This document shows positions 12,901-28,100 of a stretch of 64,000 bases of DNA, piece after piece. Origin of the DNA: Echinometra lucunter. Lineage: Eukaryota > Echinodermata > Echinoidea > Camarodonta > Echinometridae. Location: assembly GCA_029962745.1 (NCBI GenBank), contig CM057154.1, positions 28,489,263 to 28,553,262 on the forward strand, written 5' to 3'. Both the position numbers and the translations under genes were made by a program. The stretch's first letter is position 1. Every line of letters starts with the position of its first letter. A model generated the notes under the pieces. It saw only the letters and a program-made list of their open reading frames with translations, made no database searches and was not told where the DNA came from.

Positions 12901-15505
12901 GTGGTTAGCTCCATCGTGGAAAGCTTCGTCCTAGACTTTGACATTTGAGGTTATGACAAAACAGGATATTACGCTGTGTATTATTCTTTGATATATAATT
13001 GATTTGAAATAACTGTAATAAATACAAATATTTTCTTTTCCTTTTAGTCTGTTATATATCCTCCCATTTTTGGGGGGTGTGGAGGGGGGTCAGAAGGAAT
13101 CCCCATTTTCTCATATCATCCCCCCCGCGAAAAAAACACACAAGGGCTCGGGGCAAATTCACCCCCGAAACGCCAAAAAGAGCCCTGGAAAACTAACAAA
13201 AAAAGCCGCTGAAATTCTCATAGGGTCCCATGTAAACTGTAATACAATGCAGAAAAATTTGGTAGGTGGGCTGAAAAAGTAGCCCCAGAAAAAAATTAAT
13301 TAATTTTTTCCCTGCCCCCCTCCCCTCCGGGGTTACTCAAAGGCCAGACCACATTTACATGGCTCCTGTGTACACTGATTCTATACAATATATTGTAATG
13401 ACTGAATTTCCTCTAGGGCTTTGTGCTTTCCATTTTCAATTTGCTTCTGAGCATAAATATGAGTTCAAATTATCATTACACCTTGACTTCTAATGGGACA
13501 TTGGTAGTGGCAGAGGCATGCATAAATGTACAGTACCCAACAAAAGTGAGTACACCTTTGAGGGTGTGCTTAACTTTTGTTGCCACAAATTTAAACAAAA
13601 TCCTTCAGCTATTGCATTATTGTTATGGAAGAGATAATTCCTATCAATGCGCCAGTCACAGAATTTCGTTCTTCTCTATCATAGTTGTAATATATTTATG
13701 TAAGAATTTACATTTGAATTTTAACATGTTGTAAAGGGTGTACTCACTTCTGTTGGATACTGTACATTACTTATGTTGGGTGGAGGAGGGGATTGGGGCT
13801 TCATGAAAAAATGGCTCACCCTCCCCTTCCCATTGTATACACACCTACGAAATCATAGCCTTTGATTATCATTGATTCAAAATATAGTTTTTTCTTTGTC
13901 TTTGAGTAATTGATTAATGCTTTTGTTTGCTTGTGTTTTACAGAGGTTCGATCATCACTGTCCATGGGTGAATAACTGCGTCGGGAGGAGAAACTACCGC
14001 TACTTCTTTCTCTTTCTGCTCTCGTTAACGATGCACATGGTGACCGTGTTCGTCCTCAGTTTAATCTTCGTGCTGGAGACCAAATCTCCAATGTCAAGCT
14101 ACCAAACTATTATTTCGTATCCTTTTCATCATAAACATTAACTATTAAACAAATCAGACATGGTGACGGATATAGCCTTTAATGTGTTTCTAGTATGGCA
14201 GTATACATGTATGCCACTATGATATTGATGTGATTATAATTATAATGTTTGTTTACTCAGGGAAGCCACTTCAGCATGAGTGCTGTACTTAATGGAAAGC
14301 CATACATTTATTATTACCTCAGTAATTGCTAGGTCCCATTTACACCTGGGTCATGAGGGACAAATATGGGTAAAACATCTTAGCCAAGGATGTTAGCACT
14401 TAGGGAGGATTGAACCCAGGACCTCTTGTATGAGAGTCAAGAGCCTTTAGATTGCACTATCATCTCATGTTCTACCATGTAGATGATGTATGTGTACTGT
14501 GATATATACAGTCAAACCTCGTTATAACAAACTCCTCCGGACCAGGGAAATTACCTCTCTATATTGAAGCCTTGTTATATCAGGGCTAAAAATGATAAAA
14601 TACGAAGAAGTGGGACTGGCAAAATTACTTTGTTATAACGGGAGTTTTGTATAACGGTGTTCTTTATAACGAGGTTCCGCTGTATAAAGTATATTACTGA
14701 AATACGCATCATGCTTTTCTCAGCCACCCTTGTCTCTTCTACTTAATATTATCCTCATCAAGATGATGAAATGTAGAGAGAAAACATTGGAAGGCAGATG
14801 TAAGCACTAACCATATATTCAAATATTGCTGTGTGTGGAACTAAAGGATTCAAATTTGAACCATCTTCATCATCATCATTTGCCCACATAATGCCACTGT
14901 TTGTGGAGTGTTTTGATTCTTTCATGGCATCCAAGCAAATCATCTGACACGAGCCAGAAACATTAGCACCAATTTATCAGGCAGGCATCAATCTTTATAG
15001 ATTATCGTAGGGCTAGTGAAGTATGTGTGTATTCAAGTGGATAGCATTCTAGCATTTGTAAATCACCAAATGGTGTTTACATTTTAAATGATTCAGTCTC
15101 CGAATCCGGTTTTTCAAGTGGCTGAATGAAAACTGAATATTTAGATATATGTGCAGTGAACTAATACATTGGTTGAGCAATTTCATCCATATATCTTCCC
15201 TTTTATTGGGATTGATTGAAATATTTTAATGCCATCCTGTTTCCACGTATTCACATTGTTGTCATCACAGGTTAGAGACAAGAATGAATGGGCATTTTTT
15301 TCTTTTGTTTATAATTCCTGTGTGGGCTGTAAGCATTCATTGAGGAAGGTCGTAAAGTAATTAGCAAGGCATTTTTGAAATACCAAATTTTTTTGTTCAA
15401 TCTGCTGAACATTCTCATTGTGTTACTCTCCATATTTCCCCTACTGATAAATTTTATGTATATATTTCATTCATACATTTTTCCATCTTGCATCAGTTAC
15501 CCTTT

Positions 15506-15555
<50 letters not shown>

Positions 15556-17296
15556 ATTTCGCCATGAGTAATGAATCCTACAATGTATGCTTCTTTATAA
15601 ACTACATCATGTTTATATTATCCTTTTTAGATCTCTTTGTAAGAAAATGTTTAATTTCATGTCGCTAAATCACAAATGATTTTGAATCATTGCTTTATCA
15701 GATGTCTCTATTTACTCCTTGTATCATACAAGATGTGAAAATAACTTGTGTGTAAAGTAGATTATGAAGTAAAATTTCCAGCTGTATATTCCATAGCTGG
15801 CATTATAGCCTCAATCTTTTGAACATCATGCACATGTTCATCTTACTATTATATTTTCTTCACCGAAATGAGTGGCTGATTGTAAAGTAGTTTGCAAATT
15901 ATCTTTGAAACTTCGATTTGGCTAGTATACTCTTTGATATTCAATATTTCTTTCTCTTTTCTTGCTTTGTGTTTTGTTTCTTCCTTTTCTTATTTTGTTA
16001 GGTAAAGTGGCATAAATAATATGGAAGAAGAGCAATCTTACAAATTTCCCTCTGGATTAAGCCATGCATTTTGTTGTGAAGAATTTCCCTGTAGAAAAGA
16101 AGGCACTCTTACATGCATTTTGTGGTACCATTGAAATTAAAGTGTATTTCTCTTCTTTTTTTTTCTTTTTTTTTTTTTGCTTTCTTTTTAGCTTTAAGGT
16201 ATTAAATCGAGACACAGTATAATCATTTTTTTTTTTTTGAGGGGGGGGGGGGGATTTTCTAAGATCACTGTAGTCTCCCAGCTCTTCTCTTTTTTTTATC
16301 TGTATGTATGTGATGTTTACAATACTGCCTTCTCTCAATCTGCACCTCTCTCTCTGTTTATATCTCTGTCTCCATCCCCCTCTCCTTGCCTACATCTCTC
16401 TCTCTCTCTCTCTCTCTCTCTTACCCAATATTTTACCATAGGAGTTGATGTTTCAATTAGTATCTCAATGTTTCCCCTGGTCAGTGTTATCTTTACTTTC
16501 AGGACCCTGTTTCATAAAAAGTTGCTATGTATAGCAACTCCTGCTGGAATGGTAACTACCGTGGCAACAGTGGGAATTCTGCTTTCTGATTGGCTTTTAT
16601 GCATAAAGTTGCCATTCCAGCAACAGTTGCTATCACAACAATTTTTTTTTTTATCTTTAAGTTTTTATTGATCAAAAATAAACAATTAGCACAAAATCAC
16701 AATTATTACAAAATCACAACATAACAATTTTTTTATGAAATGGGTCCCTGATCTAATTTATCTTTGTCTGTCTCTCTGTTTCCATCTGTTTCTCTGGTTT
16801 TTGTTTTCTCCCTCTGTATATGTTTACATGTTTATCCTTTCTTATCATTCTCTCTCTCTTTTACCCATTTTTTGTTTTACCACGGTAAGCCGATATATCT
16901 CCCGTATTTGTCTACCTTTCTTCCAGTATACCACGAGACTCCATTGTCATCAATTTTTCTATGTGATATAAACCATAGCACTCGAATGTGGGATGAGAAG
17001 CCACAGCATAGATAGCTTGAAGACACTCAGACACATCACACTAATGTTGTTTTGATTCCTATGTACGCACAGGGAATGTGCTTAGGGTGTAGCAACTTGG
17101 CATCGACTGGGCATCGTAGCCAGGGAGAAATGTTATTGTAGGATGGCATCTTCCCTTAAACTAATGTATCCCGAATCATCTGAAAGGTCACAGTGAGGTT
17201 CCCTTATTGTATATGTTTGCTCACTAAATCTCAGTTCCTCTCATGTATTGTCACGATTACTTTTTGAATGTCATTCTGTCTGTGTCTGTGATAGTC

Positions 17297-17364
<68 letters not shown>

Positions 17365-20300
17365 ATCCCATCCCTTTCTCACTGTGTCCTTCTCTCCCTC
17401 TTTCTCTCTTTCCTTATCCCCTCTCTGTCTTTCTTTCCCTCCTCTTTTCATGTTCCTTCTTCCCTCCCATCTGCCCTCTTCCTCTCTCCCTCTCTCCCTC
17501 ACTTTCACTATTCTCCCTCTCTCTTTTACATCTCTGTTTCTTTTATATTATAAAGCTTTCTTACTGTATCAATAATATTTTTTTCTCTCTCTTTTTATGA
17601 ACACACTCATGCCTGTCATATATTTCACCTGCATATTTTTGTCTATTTTAATGTCTTTATACATACTTTTGTCTATTTTAGACTAGTCTATTTATTTGTT
17701 ATATTAAGATGCTCAAATAATTTATATGGAAAAGATTTTAAATATTTTTGTGTATCAAATGAAACCATTTTCAAAAAACAGAAACAATAAAAAAAATAGC
17801 TCTCTTTTAGGTTAAGATTTTCAAGCAAAAAAGTTTGCTGAAGGAAATCTGTTACACAGAAAAAAGATTACCGTAACCATAAGAGTTGCTGATAGATGCT
17901 CCCCAAGCATCCTATGCTATAGTGCAACAAGTGTTTAGCACTGATGATGGGTAGTGTTTGTAGCTTGGGTGTCTTTTCAGGCATTTTTAGGAAGCATTAA
18001 AAATCCCAGCAGCACACACTGCCGCTGTGTGTGTCATATGGTGTGTACATTATCTTAATACATGCTCGTCATGAGTATAGCCTTGTCCATGTCATTGTAC
18101 AATCATATTTACATGCAGCTACATCATATACGTGTTGACTACACATTCATGAGTATGCATGTATAAAGTGCGTTGTACATTTGAATGGAACATTTTATAT
18201 GCCTATTGGTTGATGCAGTTTATGCACTGATCTTAGAGTAGAAATTAGATGAATATATCCAAGAAAGAAGGCCTAATTTTCTTGCATCTTTTAAGTGAAA
18301 AATCAAGAGACAAAGTATATACTACTATCAGGGAATTAATAAACATGTATCGAGTCTACACGTTTAGCATGGTGCATGTACCTGTAATGTAAACTTGGCT
18401 TTATTTGCAGATCTTACTAGTGGTATTGCGCCAACATTTATTCAGGCAATTATTGCTCTGGGCATGCTGTAGACCTAGGTTAGGGTTTTAGGCAGGGAGA
18501 TGGGAGTCAAACTCACATCTCCCTGGTTTTAGGTTAGATTTAGTGTATGTTTGGGGTAGGGTTAGTGCAGTGAGTTATCCACAGTTGAAGTTTGTAAATG
18601 TGTGATATCTCATGAGCAATCACTGCCAGACAGCCAGAGCCCCTTCCCCCCATTTTTTTTTTTTTTGCACAACCAGACAAGCCCCTTTCTAGTCATGTGT
18701 GAACTTTGCTTTTACAGAAGGGGCAACAGGTATTGAGCAAGTCCCCTTTCTGGTGCGTTTGCAGTAGGTAGGGCTGAGGATAGAGAGGATATGGGGAGAA
18801 TTAGGGGAGCTTGTATTTCACCCAGCCTATCATCTTCCAGGAATTTGACTCACTGGGTGCCTCATGGTGTCCCAGGCTCCCATCGGCTGTGTCTGACAAG
18901 CTGGACAATTCCCCCCCCCCCCCCCGATTGTCTAAGACCTGGAGAAAGAAGGTGGAAGAGAGATTGGAGGGGGGGGGGGAGGGGGAAGGGAGTGGGAAAG
19001 AGAGAAAGGGACCCATTCTCATTAAGAGATTGGAAAGAGGATCGCACTATCATGGGGCGACCCATGGCGCGTGCCATGCAGGGAGGTCCACTGGCATGCC
19101 ACGGGTTCACACCTGCAGGGGGTAGCGCACTCTGTCTTGGCACTCTCTGCACAGTAAACTGCAAATTGGCATGCTCTGGATCGCGCACCACCCCCCCAGA
19201 GGTGGTCCAGTTTGGGATCGCCCTGGACCCCCTGGATCGCACCGAAATGACATTGCCGTGTTTTCACCTTAGAGGTGGCGTGATCTAGCCTGCGCTGGAT
19301 CGCACTATCCCTTGTAATGATAACGGGGTCAAAGAGGGAAGAGAATGGCCAGCTCTTTCTCGATCATTGATCAAACAAAATAACATGAGAACTAGGCATA
19401 CCCATGCTGTTTTCACAAACTTCTCATCAGTTCCTCCACCCATTAAGAGAGGAAAATAAATAAGAGAACCAGACCCCCTCCCCCTCCCCCTTTCTCCACA
19501 ACCCTTATAACATTAAGTTGTATTCACTTATCTCGGATTTCCTTGAAAAATAATCATTGTCCTTACTTTTTCTTTAACTTATATGTACATAGTGTTCTGT
19601 TCAGTTTCTACCCCTAGTAGAATCTGTCATCCTACCCAGAAAGGGGGGTAATGTCTTGGCAGTTACGGCACGTCCGACCTTTCCGGTGTGCATAATCCCC
19701 TGAAGGCTAGCCAGAATGCATAGGGACCTTGGTAAACCTCCTAAGTTAGGAATAGGATACGACATTGACTGTTCCTCATTCGTCTTGTTTTGCTTGAACT
19801 AATCTTGACAGTGAGCTTCTATTATGACATTCGAATTATACCTTCTCTCCTTCCCCTTTCCCTTTCCAAAAAACAGAAACAATAACATTGTCATGCATAG
19901 ACCACAATATTTCAATCCATCACTATCTTCAAATAGTTTGTGCATTGATATAACTACGAATAGATTATGAAAATAGAATTCATAGTTAATGGATGTTACT
20001 GGATAGTAGAAGAAGGAATTTACTGACATTCTGACACAGTTGCCCCCCTACCCCCCCCCCTTTTCCCATGTAGAACCAGTGTAGCAATATCTGTTGTTCA
20101 CAGAGCTCTTTAGAAATTTGTTGTTGAAAATTAATGATTTTCTTCTGTCAGTGTCAATTTATATTTTTCAAAAAACTTCATATATTTTTTTTAAAACTAG
20201 AGCTCTTTTAAAGCTTTCTGGAGCTTCAGTACCCACCACACATATGAATCTTTTTAAGTTGTAGGATCTAACCTACCTTTGATTGTTAAGCATTCGTTAT

Positions 20301-22090
20301 CAGAAGATTAGCTTGCTGTGGAGTTGAGACTAGTCTGTTTGGAGAAGAGGTAGTCCAGCTGACGTCACACACTGGAGGGGAGTCTATGCAAATCAAATTG
20401 GGGTATTCCCCTGTTGAGGCTGTCAGCCCTAATCGCGGCTGACCCCGAGAGTGGAAGGTGGCATTCTTCAAGAAGAGTCTCAAGTCTTTCTTGATGCTTC
20501 TAGCATTTAAGCTACTGTTGTCTTTCTGCATATATCTGATATGAAAGCAAAAAGTTAGTTTGAAAGAGATTTTTTTTTGCAATTCTTCCATGAAATTTCT
20601 TGTATGATTTCATTATAATTCGCAACAAACAGAAGAATCAGAGAGATATTGGTGATTTTGGTCATTTACATGTACTAGGTACCTCATTAAATGTTTGCAT
20701 TAATAGTCTTTATAGAGCATTTTTCAGTGAAACAGCGTTCTGTTTGTGTTTCTGGTTTAGAAACAGTTGTATATGTTTTCTTTTATTTGTATTTTGTATT
20801 TGTATTTTATTTGAAACATCATTCACATCTGTACATGAATATTTTGTTTACAATACATAAATTAACAACACAATATTTTGAAAAGAAAAACAAAAGGAAA
20901 ATCGTGAAATTAACAAAATTATAAACAGATGATATACTGGTAAATGATTTTCTTTATCATAATGAAACATAAACAAAACAAAATATATAATGTCTTCAAA
21001 ATTCACCCCTTAAGTTTATGATCAATGTGAGAAATCTTGCAAAATGATCAATAATATTTTTCCCGAAAATCTTTTCCGAAATATCATTTGATTGTAGGAT
21101 ACAAATGTATTCATAGCTTTGAGGAAGTTGAAACAGTCCTTATTATCCAACCTGTTTGGACAGCAAGCTGATTGAAGGAGCACATCAGAAACATGGAGCA
21201 ACTCTACATATTACATGTATGGTTTATAGCTATATCATTGGACTTGTTAGTGCAAATTTATTTGAAGCAACAAAGTGACTCAGTATAATTGATTTTACAC
21301 AAATACACAGATAGTGCAATATAGCAATGATACATGTGCATGTATGACCTTGCTCACATAAATCGGCCAGATAGTCTGTATGGGTTGTGTCAAACTGTCA
21401 TTCGCTGGATGATATGGATTTAGAGATGATCGTATTTGATGTTCAGAAGATCATATGGGAAGTCCATGGTAATGCCCCTATAGGAAACAACCAACTATTG
21501 TAGAAAACCTGTCACCCCGAGGGGAGAGAGATATAATATGTTTAAAGGGATTGTGTACAGTGAGCTTGCGATATGAAGAGGGTTAATGCCTGTCATTTTA
21601 TCTGCAGTAAGGAAAATGAATCAAGTTGGATTTAAAGCCAAATATGTAGGGACTGTATCCACTGCTCTTTGATGTTGGTACAAACATGTTAAGCATAATT
21701 TTTTGAGAAATTGTTTGTGGGAACTGTTACGATTCTTATAGTGTAGTGCTACTTGGCTCACCACCCTTAAGAATTTCCTTTGTGTTTTTTTTTAATATTA
21801 TTTTTTTTTTGTACAGGTGTGATTGCTGTTCCAGTTTGATATACAATGCACATGGTACCTTAAGTGCCACGATTTTTTGAAAAATTGTTTGTGGGAACTG
21901 TTACGATTCTTATAGTGTAGTGCTACTTGGCTCACCACCCTTAAGAATTTTCTTTGTGTTTTTTTTTAATATTATTTTTTTTTTGTACAGGTGTGATTGC
22001 TGTTCCAGTTTGATATACAATGCACATGGTACCTTAAGTGCCACGATTTTTTGTTTTGTTTTGTTTTTGTTTTTTGTATTGTATTTGGTT

Positions 22091-22124
<34 letters not shown>

Positions 22125-25100
22125 TTGATTGGATGGGAGGTTTTACATCCTACATGTAGATTTCCCCATTTTGCAAAAGCTTCTCTGTCAAAATATGCGA
22201 TATCCACAGTATTCCTTAAATGTCTCTGGGGTTACATGCTGTGTAAGGTGGAAGATAGCCATAAATGAACATGGCGTGCCATAGGTAAACATGATATACC
22301 ACTTTCAAGGCAATGAGGAAAAGCCACTGCTGTGACACCATGATAACACATCTTAGCACAATGTTCTGGAAAATTTTAGGCAGAGATTTTCATAGAACAT
22401 AGTATTCTGCAAGTAGTGGGAGTTGTACAGAGTCACAGTAAAATGTACTGTGCCAAAGGATTCATGAAATAGCAGAAATTTCATTTAAACCCTGAACCTC
22501 TCAATGACGGAGTTGTAGAGTAAAGTGTTTCACAGTAAGGTTGCAATCAAGTCCGTCATTGTCCCTGAAAAATTACAAAATCATTCATAAACATTTGAAT
22601 CATGGCTTTAATGATGGAATCATTCAGGAAAGGATGACAGTATTCAGTGTTATGATAAAACACATATATTCTGCAAGTTCTATCATATTCTTGTCTCTAT
22701 TTTGATAAAGAAGATAATTATTCTTCCCTTTATTTTGATAAATGTCCTGCCCTGTAAATTTCTGAAAGTGCTATCTATCCACATTTCCTGTTTTTGGTCA
22801 TTCACCTTAGATTTCTTCTGCTTGTTATTTTGAGCTATGATGAAGCCAGATTAACTCATTCGTGACAGGAATTATTTAAAGCCTAATTTGATCAGCTTTT
22901 ATTCTTCAAATTGGCAACACCAACATTTTTATTTTATTGCTACATTTTTCTTATAAAACATCATGTATCTGAAATGAATATAAATTGACAGAAATTATGA
23001 TGAGAAGTAAAAAAGTTGCCAATTTGCAGGGGAAACAGTGATTTTAAACTTTCTATCACATTGCCAATTGAAGGATTTTAATGCTTATTTTCCTTTAAAA
23101 AAATTTCAGCATCAAACAACGAATATTGACGCAACCAAAATGGGCACAGTTTGTGTAGAATTTTTTGCTCTTTCTGCTCATGTATTTGGTATGATTTTTA
23201 GGGCTTTGCATCAAAAGATATTAGGCCAAACCACAAAATGTGGACCTATGTCATGAATGGGTTAAGAAGAAGCTCACAACATTTTGAATTGCTCAGTATA
23301 ACTATTTTATTTGATATGGGTTTATATAATCACCGGATCTAAGAATGTTATTAGTAATGGTATTCCACAAATGCTGCTTGTCTATTGCCTCTGATGGCTC
23401 TGACACATGTATCTCTGACATTGTACTCAAATTTTCATGCCTGTAGAATTGAACTTACCCAAAGATCTGGAATTATATGTGAAATTGTATATATTTATTA
23501 AAAAGGAGCATTGCATTTCTGATCTCTGCGGGTTGAATCTTGTTCGGAAGTATTAGGTGTCAGCATTTCCTGATGTTTGTAAACCATCTGTACATGTAGA
23601 TATTTAGGAACAAACTAAAATGACTAAACAGTCATCCAAACTCATAATTTCACTCAGTTTGTATTTCAATCATTGGTAGATATAGATTAGAACAGCTTGG
23701 TTAAGATCTATACCTCTCCATGGCATTGTCATAGTCTGTGTTGTCATACATGTAAGCCTATGATGTTAGGGATGTTTAGGCTGTAACTTTTTCCCATGGT
23801 GAGTCATACATTCTGGTTTTGGCTTCTCTTCAGAATATGTCCCCCCCCCCCCCCCCCCTCCACACCCATTTTTGTATAGCATGACAGTTCTGTTTGGGGA
23901 TACTGGAATAGAATGCTTATTTGTATTTATTGCTAGTTTGCATACCCTTGATCTTCTTGTACTCTTTTGGGACGCTTTATACGTTAATAGACATCCCAAC
24001 TATTCTGAATTTGGAAGAAAGAATCTGAAGTTTGACCATTCCAAGCTCTTGTTTTGATATGATTGTCCTATATTTCTTGATAGATTTACTACGCTCTCCT
24101 ATGGGAAATGGTGTTTCTTTCCTAATTTTGAGAAAGATCATCTATTTTTCAGTTAGAAAGGTTGGGAGGTCTGTGTTAAAAATATTATGATTACTGGGTA
24201 TTGAAGGAAGTGATTTGAATTATTTTGACAAATGTGGCCATGAATATATATGTAGAACTGAAGTTTCTTTTTGTAATTTTAATTCATGCATGGCAAGATA
24301 CATGCACATGTAATTCAAAGACCGTATACCCTGTATAATAGCTTATATGGGGGTTTGCTCAGAACAACATGCTAAATTACTACAGGTTTAACACTTCTTT
24401 GAAACTCATGGTTGTTTATGACTGTCAGAACAAGCCTATGAATTGACTGTAAAGCAAAGTAGTAACACAGCTTTAACATCATATTCTGCTCATGTAAGGG
24501 CAATAAAATGGTTTTAACATCATATTCTGCCCGTGTGAGCACATGATAAGCAGACCATACATGTAGCATTAATTTACACTACAGTGGAAGGTTTAACCCA
24601 TTCATGACAGGAATTATTTAAAGCCTGATTTGATCAGCTTTTATTCTTCAAATTGGCAACACCAACTTTTTTATTTTATTGCTACATTTTTCTTATAAAA
24701 CGTCATGTATCTGAAAATATAAATTGACAGAAATTATGATGAGAAGTCAAAAAGTTGCCAATTTGCAGGGGAAAATGGTGATTTTAAACTTCTGTCACAT
24801 TGCCAATTTAAGGATTTTAATGCTTATTTTCCTCTAAAAAAATTTCAGCATCAAACAACGAATATTGACGCAACCAAAATGGGCACAGTACATGTCGAAC
24901 TTTTTGCTCTTTCTGCTCATGTATTTGGTATTACATTTAGGGCTTTGCATCAAAAGATATTCGGCCAAACCACAAAATGTGGACCTCTGTCACAGAGGTC
25001 TGATCATAAAAAAAGCTGCTTTGCAAAATTCAGGATTGTTATACATGTAGAAGAACAATACAAATTCTCATGTTCTCTAAATCTTCATTGCAACTTTGTG

Positions 25101-28100
25101 AAGGTTGGACAGTAAATCAACATCTTATAAACATCTGAGTAGATTATGTAGTACTACATATTCTTGTGACTTAGTGATGAGATCTTGAATGAACGTTTAT
25201 TATTAATAATGTATTCACTTTAGTGGAAACCTTATTTGAGATACGTATGAGTAAGAATTACATACTGCAGTGAAAAGTGACACTACTGTGCTCGCACAGA
25301 ACAGTATCGTAATCTAATCCACTAGAGCTGCAATTGGATTAGACGATTTTCGTGACAGAGAGGAACACGTTTTGTTCGTGGAAATTAAGGGTAGGTAATG
25401 CTGGTTGTCAATGACTTCTGTGTGATTTGGTTCTTTGTGAAGGATGTTGCCATATCTTACTCATACCTGGGTCACTAGTTCAATTGCAGAGCAATTAGAC
25501 TTGGCACGTGTTCTGTGTTTCTTACACTCTTCGCAAGCGCAATTTAAACAGTTTCCTGTGATGTCATGTTTTGATTGCCGGCATCACTCTTCTTTCTAAA
25601 CTTGGGGTGAGGTCCAAACCTTCTATATATTTGTTTCTCTACTCGAAAGCTGTCGTAAGATAGATTATAGCCATTTCTAAAGTGCAAAAAGTTAACTTGA
25701 CATGGCGGGGAGGGGGAAGGGGAGGGTTTATCTTTTCTGTTGACTTTCTAAAAGACTCTATTCGCAGCAAGGTGAGGCTATACCTAAGTACTGCTTAAAA
25801 CATTGCTTCAGGCCATATTTCCTTGAAAATATTGGGGTAAGGATATAATTAATTTCAAAGGGTATCTCTAAAGGTTTAGGTCAAGTGTCAGGGTCCATCA
25901 GGTATGTAGTGCCTAGTCCAGGATTGAACTTACAGTAGATATTCATCTATATCATAGTGTAGGAATTACAGCAGAGCAAATGTTTCCAGGGCGTATATAG
26001 TACAAATGCAGTGAGTTGCATATTGCTGGTAGACATGTATCGAAGTGTCAATAAATATCTTTATACAAACTTTCTCCTAGCTGAAGGTAATTTAGTCATT
26101 GTGATTGTATGGCAGGCTTATTAAAAGGAAATAAAAATTTATCTACAGTACAGGCCTGAGAGGCATATCGCCATATCAAAGTGTTACATGTAATGAATAT
26201 TGAACTCTTCAAATATTGACTCATTTTAGATTGTTGTTTCTGTCCTTGGAAACCCTCATGAAACTGGAAACCCACTTTGGCAGTGTTCTGACATGTAGGA
26301 TCATTTTTCCAGCCTGCATGCAAAGCGTATTTATTAGCCTCAGCATGTATACAATACAGTATCTGATTTCCATCTAGGTAGATCTACATGCATGTATGTA
26401 TCCCCCTGTTCAGACACAAAACGTTTATATGGAAACTCGATAAAGAAACTTTGTATAAAATTTTCATTGTATAGCATACTGACTGTTCAGACCAGGCCCC
26501 TAAAGCTTCGCCATTTTGTCCCGATCCATTAGAATGCCAACCTAAGCATCCATCAATATTCATGATCAAAAATTAATAATTCATTTTGTAAGATGATTCC
26601 AAGGAGTAGCGTGCATTTATGCATGTTTTAAAACATCACGCCCATCAGCTAAAAACATGCGCAATAATTGCACAATAAGTGCGCACCAAATGCACAACAA
26701 ATGCGCATTAAATCAAAGTGTCACAATAAAATTGATACACGCAATAGATATGAATAATGCAACAATAACGGGTGCTTAGGTCGGCCTTCAAATGATCTGA
26801 AAGAGGCGGGGCGTAATGCCATTCACGTAATGATATCCACACGTGCTGCTTTTCGTCTAGTAAAATTTATTGTATGTCTATGGTTCAGTTACACATCCCA
26901 ACCTCTCAGAAGAAACATTGTATAGATGCACATTTTTCTTCTGCGTATGTTGCCATGGCAAGGTCATGTCTCCTTCAACCACGCTCACGCTAAGCCCCGC
27001 CCAGTTATACCGTTCTATGGTTGGCTATGCATTCAGACACACTCGAACCGTGATTCTTTATCAAGTTCTAGTTCGAAGCGATGCTCAGACCCTAGTTTTG
27101 TTATACAACGTTTCTTTATACGTCATTTCATTTGTGCTCAGACACACAAATCCATCATATAGCTATACCGTTTAGATAAAGCTATACAGTTTTGGTATAG
27201 CCATACGACAAATTTTTTTGTGTCTGAACAAGGGGAAAGTGTAGCTCTCTGAGTTTTGTCCGTGTCATGCACATGTATTGTAAAGTTATGAACCTCATTT
27301 GCATGAAGTAAAAAGAATGAGGCTTGAAACAGATTGAAGTCTTAACTGTTTTTATGGCTGACCACACATAGGATACCTGAATTACCAGTATTGCTATAAA
27401 CTTATTCCCTTTGAAAACACATTAACCCATTCATGACAGAGGTCCACATTTTGTGGTTTGACCTAATATCTTTTGATGCAAAGCCCTAAGAATCATACCA
27501 AATACATGAGCAGAAAGAGCAAAAAATTCTACACAAACTGCCCATTTTGGTTGCGTCAATATTCGTTGTTTGATGCTGAAAATTTTTTACAGGAAAATAA
27601 GCATTAAAATCCTTAAATTGGCAATGTGATAGAAGGTTTAAAATCACTGTTTTCCCCTGCAAATTGGCAACTTTTTGACTTCTCATCATAATTTCTGTCA
27701 ATTTATATTCATTTCAGATACATGACGTTTTGTAAGAAAAATATAGCAATAAAATAAGAATGTTGGTGTTGCCAATTTGAAGAATAAAAGCTGATCAAAT
27801 TAGGCTTTAAATAATTCCTGTCACGAATAGGTTAATTTATGTCGGCCATAACTGGGGGCTTCCAAAACAAAAAGAAAAGATGATTCAGAGGATTATGCAA
27901 TGAGTCGGATGCATCGCTATGTCAGTAAATAAATCAACTATTGTCAGGCATACTTGAAGACCCCCCCCCCCTCCCCAAGTTATGATTAAAATAGACATTA
28001 ACATTTTTAAAAGAAAAAGCACCCACCAAAAGACTCACGTTACATCTAGCATAGGAAATGTGAATGGTTATTCACAGAATTTCACTTTTGGTTTCAGATG

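Larger units (their letters stand above)
8365..13943. other. Intron (5.6 kb)
   Basis: Intron between the Cys-rich and DHHC exons. It contains poly-C/G runs (9060-9074, 9800-9817, 10701-10719, 12403-12428), T-runs, the second dispersed repeat copy and a Tc1-like MITE near the right end. The 259-codon open frame at 11840-12619 spans a poly-G run and shows no protein-like features. Confidence 0.8.

Noticed and set aside
18791..19288. 165-codon open frame and overlapping frames in a GC-rich patch
   Set aside because: Several frames on both strands are open at once, which is expected from composition; no recognisable motif.
20286..20591. Conserved frame or small RNA gene around the CRE/octamer cluster
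   Set aside because: The reading frame is preserved in both copies, but they are near-identical alleles, so this is not evidence of selection; it did not match any spliceosomal RNA I compared from memory.
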